From Microcaldota archaeon (GTDB lineage: Archaea > Micrarchaeota > Micrarchaeia > Micrarchaeales > Micrarchaeaceae), in NCBI GenBank assembly GCA_021827995.1, contig JAKATK010000001.1:62001-126000 (forward strand): a stretch of 64,000 nucleotides of DNA. The letters are read 5' to 3'. The notes under the pieces were generated by a model, which saw nothing but the letters and a program-made list of their open reading frames with translations, ran no database searches and had not been told where the DNA came from. The translations under genes and the position numbers were made by a program. This document shows, piece by piece, positions 17,339-25,816 of this stretch (the stretch's first letter is position 1; the number at the start of each line of letters is the position of its first letter).

Positions 17339-17413
17339 TGCTCCGATCGGGATTTGAACCCGAGTTCCGGCCTTGAGAGGGCCGTGTCCTTGACCGGACT
17401 AGACGATCGGAGC
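17339..17413 (-). tRNA. tRNA-Glu (CTC)
   Basis: Read on the minus strand, acceptor GCTCCGA pairs with TCGGAGC. The anticodon stem CGGCC/GGCCG encloses loop CTCTCAA with anticodon CTC (codon GAG). The T arm is TCGGG-TTCAAAT-CCCGA. Length is 75 with the discriminator A. The CCA end is not encoded. No intron. Confidence 0.95.
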
Positions 17414-17483
17414 ATTTATGTTTGCATCGATGGAGCCAAGCGGCAAGGTGAAACCGGCCGAGGAATAAATTATTAACTGTAGT

Positions 17484-17492
17484 TACTTAAAT
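17484..17492 (+). promoter_or_regulatory. TATA box of surE
   Basis: TACTTAAATG about 28 bases before the surE ATG at 17517, giving a leaderless or nearly leaderless transcript. Confidence 0.5.
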
Positions 17493-17516
17493 GTATCCGC
17501 TAGCGGTGTTTGTCGC

Positions 17517-18317
17517 ATGATAATAATCACCAACGACGACGGCATATACAGCATTGGCATAAAGACCCTCTACAAGGCTGCCGTATCGGTTTTTGGCCGC
17601 AGTGCCGTTGCAGTAGTGGCCCCGTCAGGGCCTCGCAGCGCTAGCGGGATGAGCCTCACGTTTCACAAGCCCCTCAGAGTCGAGCATGTGAAAACAAGCA
17701 GCGTAACTGGCTACGCAGTTTCCGGCACGCCTGCAGACTGCGTCTACATGGCGCGCTACGAGCTCTTCAAGAACCGGCGCATAGACCTGGTACTATCTGG
17801 CATGAACGATGGCTCTAACGCCGGCATGGAGGGCATAGAGTCCTCCGGCACCGTCTCCGCGGTAAAGTTCGGGGCGATAGTGGACATAAAGGGCATAGCC
17901 TTCTCTCTCGAGACGGAGAAGGGTGGCATCGACAGCGCGACCTACGAGAACGCTTCGAAGCGGGTATCGAGCCTGCTGTCCGCGGTGAAGCGCCAAGGGT
18001 TCCCAAAGAAAGTCGACATCCTAAACGTCAACCTGCCAGCAAGCGTGCGCAGCGATACGCCCATGAAGGCCTGTTCGATAGAGTACACGATGTTCCAGAA
18101 GTTCGTCGCGCCGAGGACCGACCCTAGGGGCAGGAAGTACTACTGGCTCTGGAGCACGCGCAAGGACTCTAAGCGCTTTGCTAAGGGTAGCGATTGCTAC
18201 GAGCTCTTCGTCAACAAGATGATAACGATAACACCAGTGTCGATGTCGGTGCTAGACCAGACCCAGTTCGACGAGGTCGAGGCCCTGGTCGCTGCGAACG
18301 GCGGCTCGCTCAGCTGA
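17517..18317 (+). CDS. surE: 5'/3'-nucleotidase SurE
   Basis: A 266-residue SurE phosphatase that dephosphorylates nucleoside monophosphates. The metal site ITNDDGI is at residues 4-10, with PSGPRSASG and the LSGMNDGSNAG loop as in the family. Length fits. It overlaps the convergent platform-protein gene by 8 bases at the 3' end. Confidence 0.92.
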   Translation: MIIITNDDGIYSIGIKTLYKAAVSVFGRSAVAVVAPSGPRSASGMSLTFHKPLRVEHVKTSSVTGYAVSGTPADCVYMARYELFKNRRIDLVLSGMNDGSNAGMEGIESSGTVSAVKFGAIVDIKGIAFSLETEKGGIDSATYENASKRVSSLLSAVKRQGFPKKVDILNVNLPASVRSDTPMKACSIEYTMFQKFVAPRTDPRGRKYYWLWSTRKDSKRFAKGSDCYELFVNKMITITPVSMSVLDQTQFDEVEALVAANGGSLS

Positions 18318-19305
18318 CGCCTATGCCGGCTATGCTTGAGAATATGTTCGAAACTACCGCCTGTACGATAACGAATATCACGACAGCCACTATGATGAAT
18401 ATCAGTGTGTACCTGATGCCCCTGACCGCAGAGCCAGTGTTTATCGCAGACACTATCACGCTGCCGAAGCCCGATATGAGTATTATGCAAGCTATGGCGA
18501 ACTCGTAGTACTCGCCCGGAGTCACCTTCGGCGGGCTAGGTCTCAGGAACGACAGTCCCGTGCTCGGCAGGCCGCCAGGGTTGCTGGCCAGTATCTGCTT
18601 CCAGACCGCGTCTGTGAATGTTATCATCTGTGTGGTTAGGCCGAAGAGCGCAGGTGCCGCGACCAGACCAGCGAAAACTATGAACAGGCTGTACATGAAG
18701 AGCTGACCAGAAACTTCCTTCTGCACCATCTGCTGGCTCCTTAGGTCTTTGGCTATCTGCTCAAGCAGGTCCGCCATGGCGCCGCCGTACCTTATGGCTT
18801 CGAGCATCATCCTCACCGAGTGCGCGAGCTGCCTAGACTTGTACTTGTTCGCCAGGCCGCGCATCGCGTCCTCGAAGGCTTCGCCGCTGAAGACGCGCCT
18901 GCCCATCTCCTTTACGTCGTCTGCGAAGGAGCCGAACTCAGGTCTTGCGCCCAGCAGCAGCGCGCGCTCCAGAGCTATGCCGCTCCTTAGGTTCGCCGAG
19001 GCGATCTGGAAGTAATCCGGCAGTATCGCCTCCATCTTGTTCTTCCTGTCGTCTATCCTGTACTCGACGATAGCCATGACCGACACAACCAGTATTATGA
19101 CCCCGCCAGCGCCTCCTACCGCGCCGACCAGGCCGTAGCCTATCGCAAGCATTGCAGTGATGATTACGGCGAAGATCACAGCAGACGATATGAACATTAT
19201 GCCTACGAACTTGCTCACGCTTATCTTCATGCCGGCCAGGTCCAGCTGCCTCGATATGCGCAGCGCCATCGACCTCGGCAGGAATCTCTCGTATCTTATG
19301 ATCAT
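18310..19305 (-). CDS. Type IV pilus/Tad-like platform protein (GspF/TadC/FlaJ family), second copy
   Basis: A 331-residue membrane platform protein. The cytoplasmic T2SSF-type helical domain (YFQIASANLRSGIALERALL, then RQLAHSVRMMLEAIRYGG) lies between hydrophobic segments at about 35-75 and 205-330. It anchors the pilus ATPase and drives subunit assembly. It is the last gene of a five-gene leftward operon, 4 bases after its paralogue. The ATG is preceded by GTGAT. Two adjacent platform genes, as here, are typical of archaeal Tad/Eap-like systems. Confidence 0.78.
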   Translation of the reverse strand: MIIRYERFLPRSMALRISRQLDLAGMKISVSKFVGIMFISSAVIFAVIITAMLAIGYGLVGAVGGAGGVIILVVSVMAIVEYRIDDRKNKMEAILPDYFQIASANLRSGIALERALLLGARPEFGSFADDVKEMGRRVFSGEAFEDAMRGLANKYKSRQLAHSVRMMLEAIRYGGAMADLLEQIAKDLRSQQMVQKEVSGQLFMYSLFIVFAGLVAAPALFGLTTQMITFTDAVWKQILASNPGGLPSTGLSFLRPSPPKVTPGEYYEFAIACIILISGFGSVIVSAINTGSAVRGIRYTLIFIIVAVVIFVIVQAVVSNIFSSIAGIGVS

Positions 19306-19309
19306 GCAA

Positions 19310-20347
19310 TCACATTGCGAATACCGGCCGGCCGGACCTTATGAGCTGCAAGAATATGACCTGCAGGAAGCCTATGAATATGGCCCCGACGAGCAGCGTT
19401 GACGCGTCGACCGTGAAGAACGATATGAACGTCGTGAGTATAGTTATGACTGCGATTCCCATGCTGGGCAGTATGACGCCGAAGAGCATGTAGAACATTG
19501 CCAGCGCGTTCAGCCTCTGGCCGTAACGCCTGAGTGCTATGACCTGCTCCTGCGCCAACTGGTTCACCACGCTCTGTATCGCCTCGACCACGTCCGCGCC
19601 GGCCTTTATGCTCACTGATGCCTGTATCATGATCCGCCTGAACGACGGACTCTCGCTCTCGTTTATCTGCTCGTCTAGTGCCTGCTCTAGCTGCATGCCT
19701 ACCTGGACGCGCTCTACTATCTTGGCGAACTGCTTGCTGGCCTCGCCGTAGCCGGTGCTCACCGACGCTATCGCGTTGAAGAGCGGCATGCCGGACCTGA
19801 GCGATATGATTATGTCCCTGGCTGCGAAGAGTATATCCTTCTCGACGTTCTTCGCGTTCGCCTTGCCCTTCTGCACTGGGAAGTTTAGGAACGTGTTCAG
19901 GCCAACGTAGAACGATGCAGCCGAGAGCAGCACGGCGAACAGTACCGTCTGCGCCACTGGCAGGCCCGCCTTGTTGAGGAATACCGCGGCCGCGAGGCCG
20001 AAGACCACGCTGAGCATCAGTGATGCCAGCATCATGCGCCGCACGAACTCGTACAGGCTCTCCTTGAAGCCCTGCGTCTTGAGCGCGCTCTCCAGGCCCT
20101 TGCGCCGCCTGCCTATGCTTATTACGAAGAAGCGCAGCCTGCTGGGCTTGAACTCCTGGTCGGCGTCGTTCGCGACCCTCCCACGCCTGCCGGGCTTTGC
20201 TATCTTAGGCTGCGGCGCTATCTTGACGTTCTCGAGTATGTTGACCTTCGGTTTCTCGCCCTTGTCTGTGCGCAGTCCAACGCCGCCAACCGGCGTGCCA
20301 GACTTTCCCCCGCCCGCAGGTCCCTTGCCGCCTTTCCGAAAAAGCAT
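19310..20347 (-). CDS. Type IV pilus/Tad-like platform protein (GspF/TadC/FlaJ family), first copy
   Basis: A 345-residue paralogue of the next gene. A basic, Gly/Lys-rich N-terminal tail (about 80 residues) precedes two hydrophobic segments. Then comes a T2SSF-type domain (DIIISLRSGMPLFNAIASV, then RRIMIQASVSIKAGADVVEA) and C-terminal membrane helices. It follows the 234-residue helical protein by 4 bases and the platform paralogue follows directly, suggesting a heterodimeric platform. Confidence 0.78.
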   Translation of the reverse strand: MLFRKGGKGPAGGGKSGTPVGGVGLRTDKGEKPKVNILENVKIAPQPKIAKPGRRGRVANDADQEFKPSRLRFFVISIGRRRKGLESALKTQGFKESLYEFVRRMMLASLMLSVVFGLAAAVFLNKAGLPVAQTVLFAVLLSAASFYVGLNTFLNFPVQKGKANAKNVEKDILFAARDIIISLRSGMPLFNAIASVSTGYGEASKQFAKIVERVQVGMQLEQALDEQINESESPSFRRIMIQASVSIKAGADVVEAIQSVVNQLAQEQVIALRRYGQRLNALAMFYMLFGVILPSMGIAVITILTTFISFFTVDASTLLVGAIFIGFLQVIFLQLIRSGRPVFAM

Positions 20348-20351
20348 CAGC

Positions 20352-21056
20352 TCACTTCTGCTTGTGCAGCAGCACTATGGCCTCTGCTATGAGCTTGTCC
20401 CTGACGCTAGCCGCGGATTTCTGGACCGTGCTCTGCGCGCCCTTCTTAGCCCTTCTCTGGTCGTCGGCCACCTGCTTGAGCCCGTAGATTTCAGTGATTA
20501 CGACGCCCAGGTGCTCCTTGTCGAAGATGCCCTGGCGCAACCCCTCTATGATGCGCTCCAATTCGGTTATCTGGTCCTTCGGATCTAGCGTAGGCAGCAC
20601 TAGGTTCGAAGTGTCGATGCGTTCCCTGCCCCTCTTCTGTTTCTTCCCTGGCTTCGCCTCATCCTCCTCTGGCTGCGGCTGCTTCTTCATGGCTTCCTCC
20701 AGGCCCGGATACTCCGGTAGCTTTATCGTCGGTCCCTGGCCGGCTTGAGTTGCCTGCGCAACCATCTGCGGCCCGACCGGCTGCGACTGCTGCGCCATCA
20801 CCTGCGCCCGCGCCTCATCGGGCTTCCTCTGTATCTCTAGCGGTCTCTTAGACTCTATCATAGCTATGAAGCCCAGAAGGTCGGCATAGCTCCTCTGCAG
20901 CTGCTGTAGCTCTGCTCCGACAATTCCGGTTATATCGAGGAAGCCCAGCTCGCTCCTGGCGGTGGACGCCTCTATTTTCGCTATCGTGTCCGCGATCTTC
21001 AGGTACGCATTCCCGGCTGCATAGCCGGCCCCGTTACCCTGCTCCGCGCTGGCCAT
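20352..21056 (-). CDS. Helical protein of unknown function in pilus operon
   Basis: 234 residues without a family I recognise. It has an N-terminal helical part, a Pro/Gln-rich middle (about 90-130), a Lys-rich linker (KPGKKQKRGRERIDTSN) and a C-terminal helical domain (ITELERIIEGLRQGIFDKEH). No signal peptide or membrane helix is seen, so it is probably cytoplasmic. It lies between the ATPase and the platform proteins, spaced 4 bases from each, which points to a structural or adaptor role in the same machine. Confidence 0.6.
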   Translation of the reverse strand: MASAEQGNGAGYAAGNAYLKIADTIAKIEASTARSELGFLDITGIVGAELQQLQRSYADLLGFIAMIESKRPLEIQRKPDEARAQVMAQQSQPVGPQMVAQATQAGQGPTIKLPEYPGLEEAMKKQPQPEEDEAKPGKKQKRGRERIDTSNLVLPTLDPKDQITELERIIEGLRQGIFDKEHLGVVITEIYGLKQVADDQRRAKKGAQSTVQKSAASVRDKLIAEAIVLLHKQK

Positions 21057-21060
21057 CGGA

Positions 21061-22572
21061 TCACTCGAAAAGGTCGCGCGAGTATGCCACGCCGTCGTTG
21101 ATCAGACCGGTCACCTTGCCCCTGTCCTTATAATAGTGGGCGATGACCAGGCCGGCGTCGTTCACAGCGAAGACCTTGTTATTTGCCATCCACTGCAGTA
21201 TCCTGGACTTCTCCGCCAGGTCCTCAATGATGTCCCTCCTTGTCAGGCCGGTGTACAGCATCAGCGTGTCTGCCAGGTTTGTCATATCAGAAACCTTAGT
21301 GAATGTATCGTCCCTCATGCTCCACCTGTAGAGCACGTTCGCATCTCCGCTGCTCATCATCTCCGCTATCTCCAGGATCCTCCTTATGTTGCGCATCCTG
21401 TGCCTGAACGCCACCACTATGCCACCTAGGCTGTTGAGCATGATCTTCGGTATGTTTATCGGCGGGTTCGTCATCCTGACAACGGTATCCTGCGCGTTGT
21501 CGGCGTGCACAGTGCCGTATACCGCGTGGCCCGTGTGCACAGCTTCGAACAGCGTCTGCGCATCGGTCTCGACCCTGACCTCCCCGACGAGCATTATGTC
21601 CGGGCGCTGCCTCAGGGCGTTTATCATGAGCTCGTAGAGCGACACTGCGCCCTTGCCCTCGGGGTTGGGCTGCCTGGTGACCATGGGCACCCAGTGCAGG
21701 TATTTCGGGAGCTCCAGCTCCCTCGTCTCCTCTACGGACACGATCCTCCTGTTGACCGGGAAGAATATGCTCGATGCGTTCAGTATGCTCGTCTTGCCGC
21801 TGGCCGTGCCGCCAGATATGAGCAAGCTTATCTCGTACTGTATGGACAGCCAGACCAGCGCGGCCAGGTCCGGGCTCACCGTATGGTTGGCTATCATCAT
21901 CGGCATGGTCCACGGGTTCTTGACGAACTTCCTGATCGTTATCGTGTTGCCCATCTGCGATATCGGCGCGAGCGTGGCGTTGACCCTGGAGCCGTCGGAC
22001 AGCTCGGCGTCCATGAGCGGCGCCAGGTTGGTTATCTGCCTGCCCACGCGCCTGCCTATGCCGCTCGCCTGCTCGTATATCTCCTGGTCGCTGCCCGGCT
22101 TTATCGTGCTCTTGCACCAGCCGTACTCCTTATGGAAGACCCACACCGGGCTGGCAGCGCCGTTGACTGCGATCTCCTCAAGGTTCTCGTCCGCAAGTAG
22201 CACCTCCAGGTCGCCGAGGCCGAAGAGGATGTTTATTATGTACGCGATCAGCAGTTGCTTTGTCTTCACGTCAGTGCCCGGCAGGTACTTGTCAAGCAGC
22301 ATGTTGCTCGCTTCCAGGTACTTCACGTTTATCTCTTCCATGTAAGCCTTGTCGCTGATCCTCGACGGTTCTATAGGCACCATTGCGATTATCTCGCTCC
22401 TCAACGATGTTATGAGCAGCCTGGTGGCAACGCCAATCCCCTGGTACGTCGCCGAGTAGAGCGGCACGAAGTCTGTGGTCTGCTTTATCTCGATACCGAC
22501 CTTCATGCCGTGTATGTCAAGATCGTACTGCACCAGCACGATGCCAGTGACTGGGTCAGCCAATGCAACCAC
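21061..22572 (-). CDS. Type II/IV secretion (GspE/VirB11-like) ATPase
   Basis: A 503-residue pilus/secretion ATPase. Walker A GGTASGKT is at about 254-261, the Walker B segment MLVGEVR at about 327-333, and the His box HTGHAVYGTVHADNA at about 346-360. The N-terminal domain before residue 110 is specific to archaeal homologues. It should hexamerise and power the two platform proteins downstream. It abuts the coiled-coil gene upstream (22574) and the helical protein downstream. Confidence 0.88.
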   Translation of the reverse strand: MVALADPVTGIVLVQYDLDIHGMKVGIEIKQTTDFVPLYSATYQGIGVATRLLITSLRSEIIAMVPIEPSRISDKAYMEEINVKYLEASNMLLDKYLPGTDVKTKQLLIAYIINILFGLGDLEVLLADENLEEIAVNGAASPVWVFHKEYGWCKSTIKPGSDQEIYEQASGIGRRVGRQITNLAPLMDAELSDGSRVNATLAPISQMGNTITIRKFVKNPWTMPMMIANHTVSPDLAALVWLSIQYEISLLISGGTASGKTSILNASSIFFPVNRRIVSVEETRELELPKYLHWVPMVTRQPNPEGKGAVSLYELMINALRQRPDIMLVGEVRVETDAQTLFEAVHTGHAVYGTVHADNAQDTVVRMTNPPINIPKIMLNSLGGIVVAFRHRMRNIRRILEIAEMMSSGDANVLYRWSMRDDTFTKVSDMTNLADTLMLYTGLTRRDIIEDLAEKSRILQWMANNKVFAVNDAGLVIAHYYKDRGKVTGLINDGVAYSRDLFE

Positions 22573-22573
22573 G

Positions 22574-24757
22574 CTACTTCTTTACGGCCTTGCCGGCCTT
22601 CGTGGGCTTTATCCTGCCCATCTGCTTCTGCTTCCTCCCCTTCCTAATCTTAGTGAGCTCGGCGCCGGCCAGACCGGTTATGTCTGCAGCTGCCTTGTCC
22701 GCCTTGGCGCCTATGTCATCGAGCTGCAGGCCGGTGCCGATGCTCTTGTTTATGAGCTCGTCGGCCTTGCGTATGCGCTGCTCCACCGGTGCCCTCGCGC
22801 GCTCCATCTTCCTGAACTCTGCAGCGCTGCGCAGCAACTCTGCCAGCGCGCTGCTCACCCTGGCAACGTCGCCCCTTAGCTTAGTTATATCGTCCTTCGT
22901 GCGGCTCACCGAGTCGTACAGTTTCGCCGGGTCGCCCATGGCCTCCTTGAGCTCCTCGAAGCCCTTGCGCGTCTCCTCGGCCGTTACCTTTATCGATTCT
23001 TCCTTCTTCTTGGTCTCTGCCAGCATGTGCTCGTATCCGCCCACATACTTGCTCTGCGCATCGGCCAGCGCCTTCTTCGCGCTGTCCGCTTCCTTCTTGA
23101 ACTCCGACAGCTTGCCTACGCTCCTCCTTGCGGTTTCCGCTTGCTCTGTGAGCGACTTGAGGCTAGCCTCCGCTTCAGCCATGTAAGCGCGAATCTGCGG
23201 GTCTATCTGGCTGCGGGCCGTGTCTATCTGCCTGTCGATGTCGCGCAGCTGTGCTGCGACATCCTTCCTGAGGCTCCTCAGGTCGTTGTCGCGTTCCCTC
23301 ATGGCCTTCGAGAGGGATTCACGCAGGCGCGTGAGGCCGGCCTCTGCGTCAGCCACGTGGCGCGCAGACTCCTCCACCTCCTGCCCTGCCTTCGAGGCGC
23401 TGATCGCGCCTAGCTTGTTGGCCATCTCTGTCATGCGCTTGTTCGCCTCTGCGAAGTACTGCTCCGCTGCCTTCCTGACTGACTCGGCCCTGGCGCTGCT
23501 GCTCTCAATGATCTGTGTGGCCTTGGTTATCTCGGCCATGCGCTCCTGCGTGCGTTTAGGCATCGAGCCCTTCGCGTCAGCCTCTAGCTTGACGAACTTG
23601 TCCCCAAGCTTGGATATGACCTCGGCCAGCCTGGCGGTCTCGGCCTGCCTCTTGGCCAGCTCCTCCTTGACGGCCTTGACCTGCTCCAGCGCGGACGATA
23701 CCTCAGCCTTTGTGGAGCTTATCGCTTCGAGTATCTGCTCCGGATTGGCGTTCTTCGCCTTGAGCTCCTCGAACTCGCGCCTCTGCGCCTCGACCGCGCT
23801 CCTTATGACGCTCTCGCCCTTCTTCACGTCCTCGAATATCTTGTCGTACTGGTCAGTGAACTTGACCTTGAGCTCCTCCAGGAGCCTGCGCACCTCGCCC
23901 TCCTGCCTCCTGAACGCGTCCAGCTCGTGGAGGCCACCGCGGGCTACCGAGGCGCTCTTGTTCAGCGTCCTGAGGCTGGTCTCCGCGCCCTTGATGTACT
24001 CCCTTGAGCGCTGCTCCGACTCCTTTAGCAGGCTGTCTATGTCAGCGTTTATGCCGGAGAGCTGCGCGTTTATGCTGGCCTTCATGTCGCTGAAGGCCTT
24101 GTCCTTGTTCTTGCTTATGGCGTCCATCGCTGCCCTAAGCTCTGCCACCTTCTTTGCTGATTCGTCTATCTTAGCTATGCTCTCGTTCAGGTTGACCTCG
24201 AGCTTCGACGAGGTGAAGTAGTCCAGCTTCTCCACCATGTCCGCGAACTTCTTGCTGATGGCTCCAAGCTCGGCCTCTGCCCTAGCCCTAGAGCTCTCGG
24301 CCTCCTTGGCTATGGACTCGATGCGCTGCTGCGACTTGGCTATGTCATTCATGCGCTCCTCGAGCGCCGGCGGCATGCGCCTCCTAAATATCGCCTCTAT
24401 CGTAGTGGCTGTCGCGCCCAGCTCGTCTACCATCTTCGTGAACTTGTCCAGCTGCGCGCGCTGCCTCGAGAGCTCCTGTTCGAGCTGCTCCGTCTTGACG
24501 CCGAGCTGGCGCTCCTTTATCGCGAGCTCCTCCGGCCTGTTGACTACCGGCTCGACGAACATCCTGCCCGCAGAGAAGCTTATCCTGACAAGGCCGCCGT
24601 CCTCGAGCACCTTGGACCAGTTCTCTATGACCCGCTGGTCCATGCCCAGCGCGGTCTGGATTTCCGAGAGCTCAAGCTTGCCATGCTCCTTGAGCAGCTC
24701 CAGCAGGGAGTCTATGTTTGTCGTGCGCGGTGCGTTCTCATTTGGCATTGTACACAC
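22574..24757 (-). CDS. Winged-helix protein with long duplicated coiled coil, first gene of pilus operon
   Basis: 727 residues (GTG start; ATG at codon 4 possible). Residues about 14-70 look like a winged helix (LELLKEHGKLELSEIQTALG, then DGGLVRISFSAGRMFVEP). The rest is charged coiled coil. It is an internal duplication: the stretch at about 128-370 is repeated at about 399-650, e.g. ERMNDIAKSQQRIESI against ERMAEITKATQIIESS, and REFEELKAKNANPEQ against KGFEELKEAMGDPAK. The C-terminus is very basic. It resembles structural-maintenance or receptor-like coils rather than any known pilus part. As first gene it may regulate or organise the machine; that is inference. Confidence 0.65.
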   Translation of the reverse strand: MCTMPNENAPRTTNIDSLLELLKEHGKLELSEIQTALGMDQRVIENWSKVLEDGGLVRISFSAGRMFVEPVVNRPEELAIKERQLGVKTEQLEQELSRQRAQLDKFTKMVDELGATATTIEAIFRRRMPPALEERMNDIAKSQQRIESIAKEAESSRARAEAELGAISKKFADMVEKLDYFTSSKLEVNLNESIAKIDESAKKVAELRAAMDAISKNKDKAFSDMKASINAQLSGINADIDSLLKESEQRSREYIKGAETSLRTLNKSASVARGGLHELDAFRRQEGEVRRLLEELKVKFTDQYDKIFEDVKKGESVIRSAVEAQRREFEELKAKNANPEQILEAISSTKAEVSSALEQVKAVKEELAKRQAETARLAEVISKLGDKFVKLEADAKGSMPKRTQERMAEITKATQIIESSSARAESVRKAAEQYFAEANKRMTEMANKLGAISASKAGQEVEESARHVADAEAGLTRLRESLSKAMRERDNDLRSLRKDVAAQLRDIDRQIDTARSQIDPQIRAYMAEAEASLKSLTEQAETARRSVGKLSEFKKEADSAKKALADAQSKYVGGYEHMLAETKKKEESIKVTAEETRKGFEELKEAMGDPAKLYDSVSRTKDDITKLRGDVARVSSALAELLRSAAEFRKMERARAPVEQRIRKADELINKSIGTGLQLDDIGAKADKAAADITGLAGAELTKIRKGRKQKQMGRIKPTKAGKAVKK

Positions 24758-24887
24758 TAACGCAAAGCATCGTCAGTGACACTATGGGTATTGATAGGCA
24801 GGCAAAGTTTAATAAGCCCGTCGCGGTCCCGCACAGCCATCCTGTACGCGCGCATCCGCTTCGTATGGCTCGCGCCACAGCGCGCGC

Positions 24888-25775
24888 TCAGAGCTCTTCC
24901 GCTAGCCTCTTTATCCTCTTGACCTCCATGTCAACATCCACGCCCGCGCCCATCGCCGCGAGGTCGTGCAGCGGATAGGCGATCGATATGTCGCGCAGCA
25001 GGGTAGCCTCGGCCTCTATTCCAGCTTTCCTGGCCAGGCCCATCTCGGCGTTTATCGATTTGCACGTCCTCGCCAGTACGCCCTCCGCCAGCTGCTCGAG
25101 CCTGCCGTTAGGCATGAGGCCGCCGCCAACTATGCGCCGCGCCTCCATGTAACCCCAGTCGCTGCCGGAATCCGGGCCTCCGAAGGCCTTGCCGAACATG
25201 CGCATGAATTCTGGCGCTGCAGGATAGAATGCCTTGTAGAAAACGAAGCCGAACGGCTTCGCGTACGCATCGCGCAGCAGTACGTCCACCACTATTATGC
25301 GCTCCCTCGGGTCGGTCACGTTGCCTATGTAGTCGAATACCCCGACGACCTCCCCGCTGGGCTTTCCGACCTTCCTGTTCAGCCCCTCTATGAGGTTCCT
25401 GACCGCCCTCATGTGCTTCGCGCTCAGCTCCGCCGACTCAGCGAAGTGCTTCGCGTAGTCCGCGCCGCCAATCCCGGCTTGCCCGTCGGCCCATTCGCCC
25501 TCTATCCTGGCCAGCGCGCTCTCGCCGTAGTAGAACAGGTTGAGAAGGTGCAGGACAGCGTTCATGTCGAACGACACGCCGTTGGGCAGCCTGACGCTCT
25601 TTCCGTTGACCTCGCCCTTGCGGCGCCTGACCTCTATGAAGCTCGTGGCCCTCTTCACGGCCCTTACCGGATCGCTCTTGACATATGCCACTACGTATGG
25701 CCTCATCCAGTCTGGCACGCCGTAGCGCTTAAGCGTGGCCTCAACGATGCCGGTGCCGAGCTTCGACAGTGCCAT
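24888..25775 (-). CDS. Helical protein of unknown function
   Basis: 295 residues from ATG 25775; GTG and TTG starts exist three and four codons upstream. A TATA-like ATTAAAATTATTA at 25803-25815 favours 25775-25784. The protein is mostly helical, with ESALARIEGEWADG and ESAELSAKHMRAVRNL carrying Glu and Glu-x-x-x-x-x-His spacings faintly like ferritin-type helices. I would not assign that fold. No signal or membrane helix. It stands alone between the pilus operon and the exporter operon. Confidence 0.5.
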   Translation of the reverse strand: MALSKLGTGIVEATLKRYGVPDWMRPYVVAYVKSDPVRAVKRATSFIEVRRRKGEVNGKSVRLPNGVSFDMNAVLHLLNLFYYGESALARIEGEWADGQAGIGGADYAKHFAESAELSAKHMRAVRNLIEGLNRKVGKPSGEVVGVFDYIGNVTDPRERIIVVDVLLRDAYAKPFGFVFYKAFYPAAPEFMRMFGKAFGGPDSGSDWGYMEARRIVGGGLMPNGRLEQLAEGVLARTCKSINAEMGLARKAGIEAEATLLRDISIAYPLHDLAAMGAGVDVDMEVKRIKRLAEEL

Positions 25776-25816
25776 AGCACGCACCAATGCTGTTATAACC
25801 TTGTAATAATTTTAAT

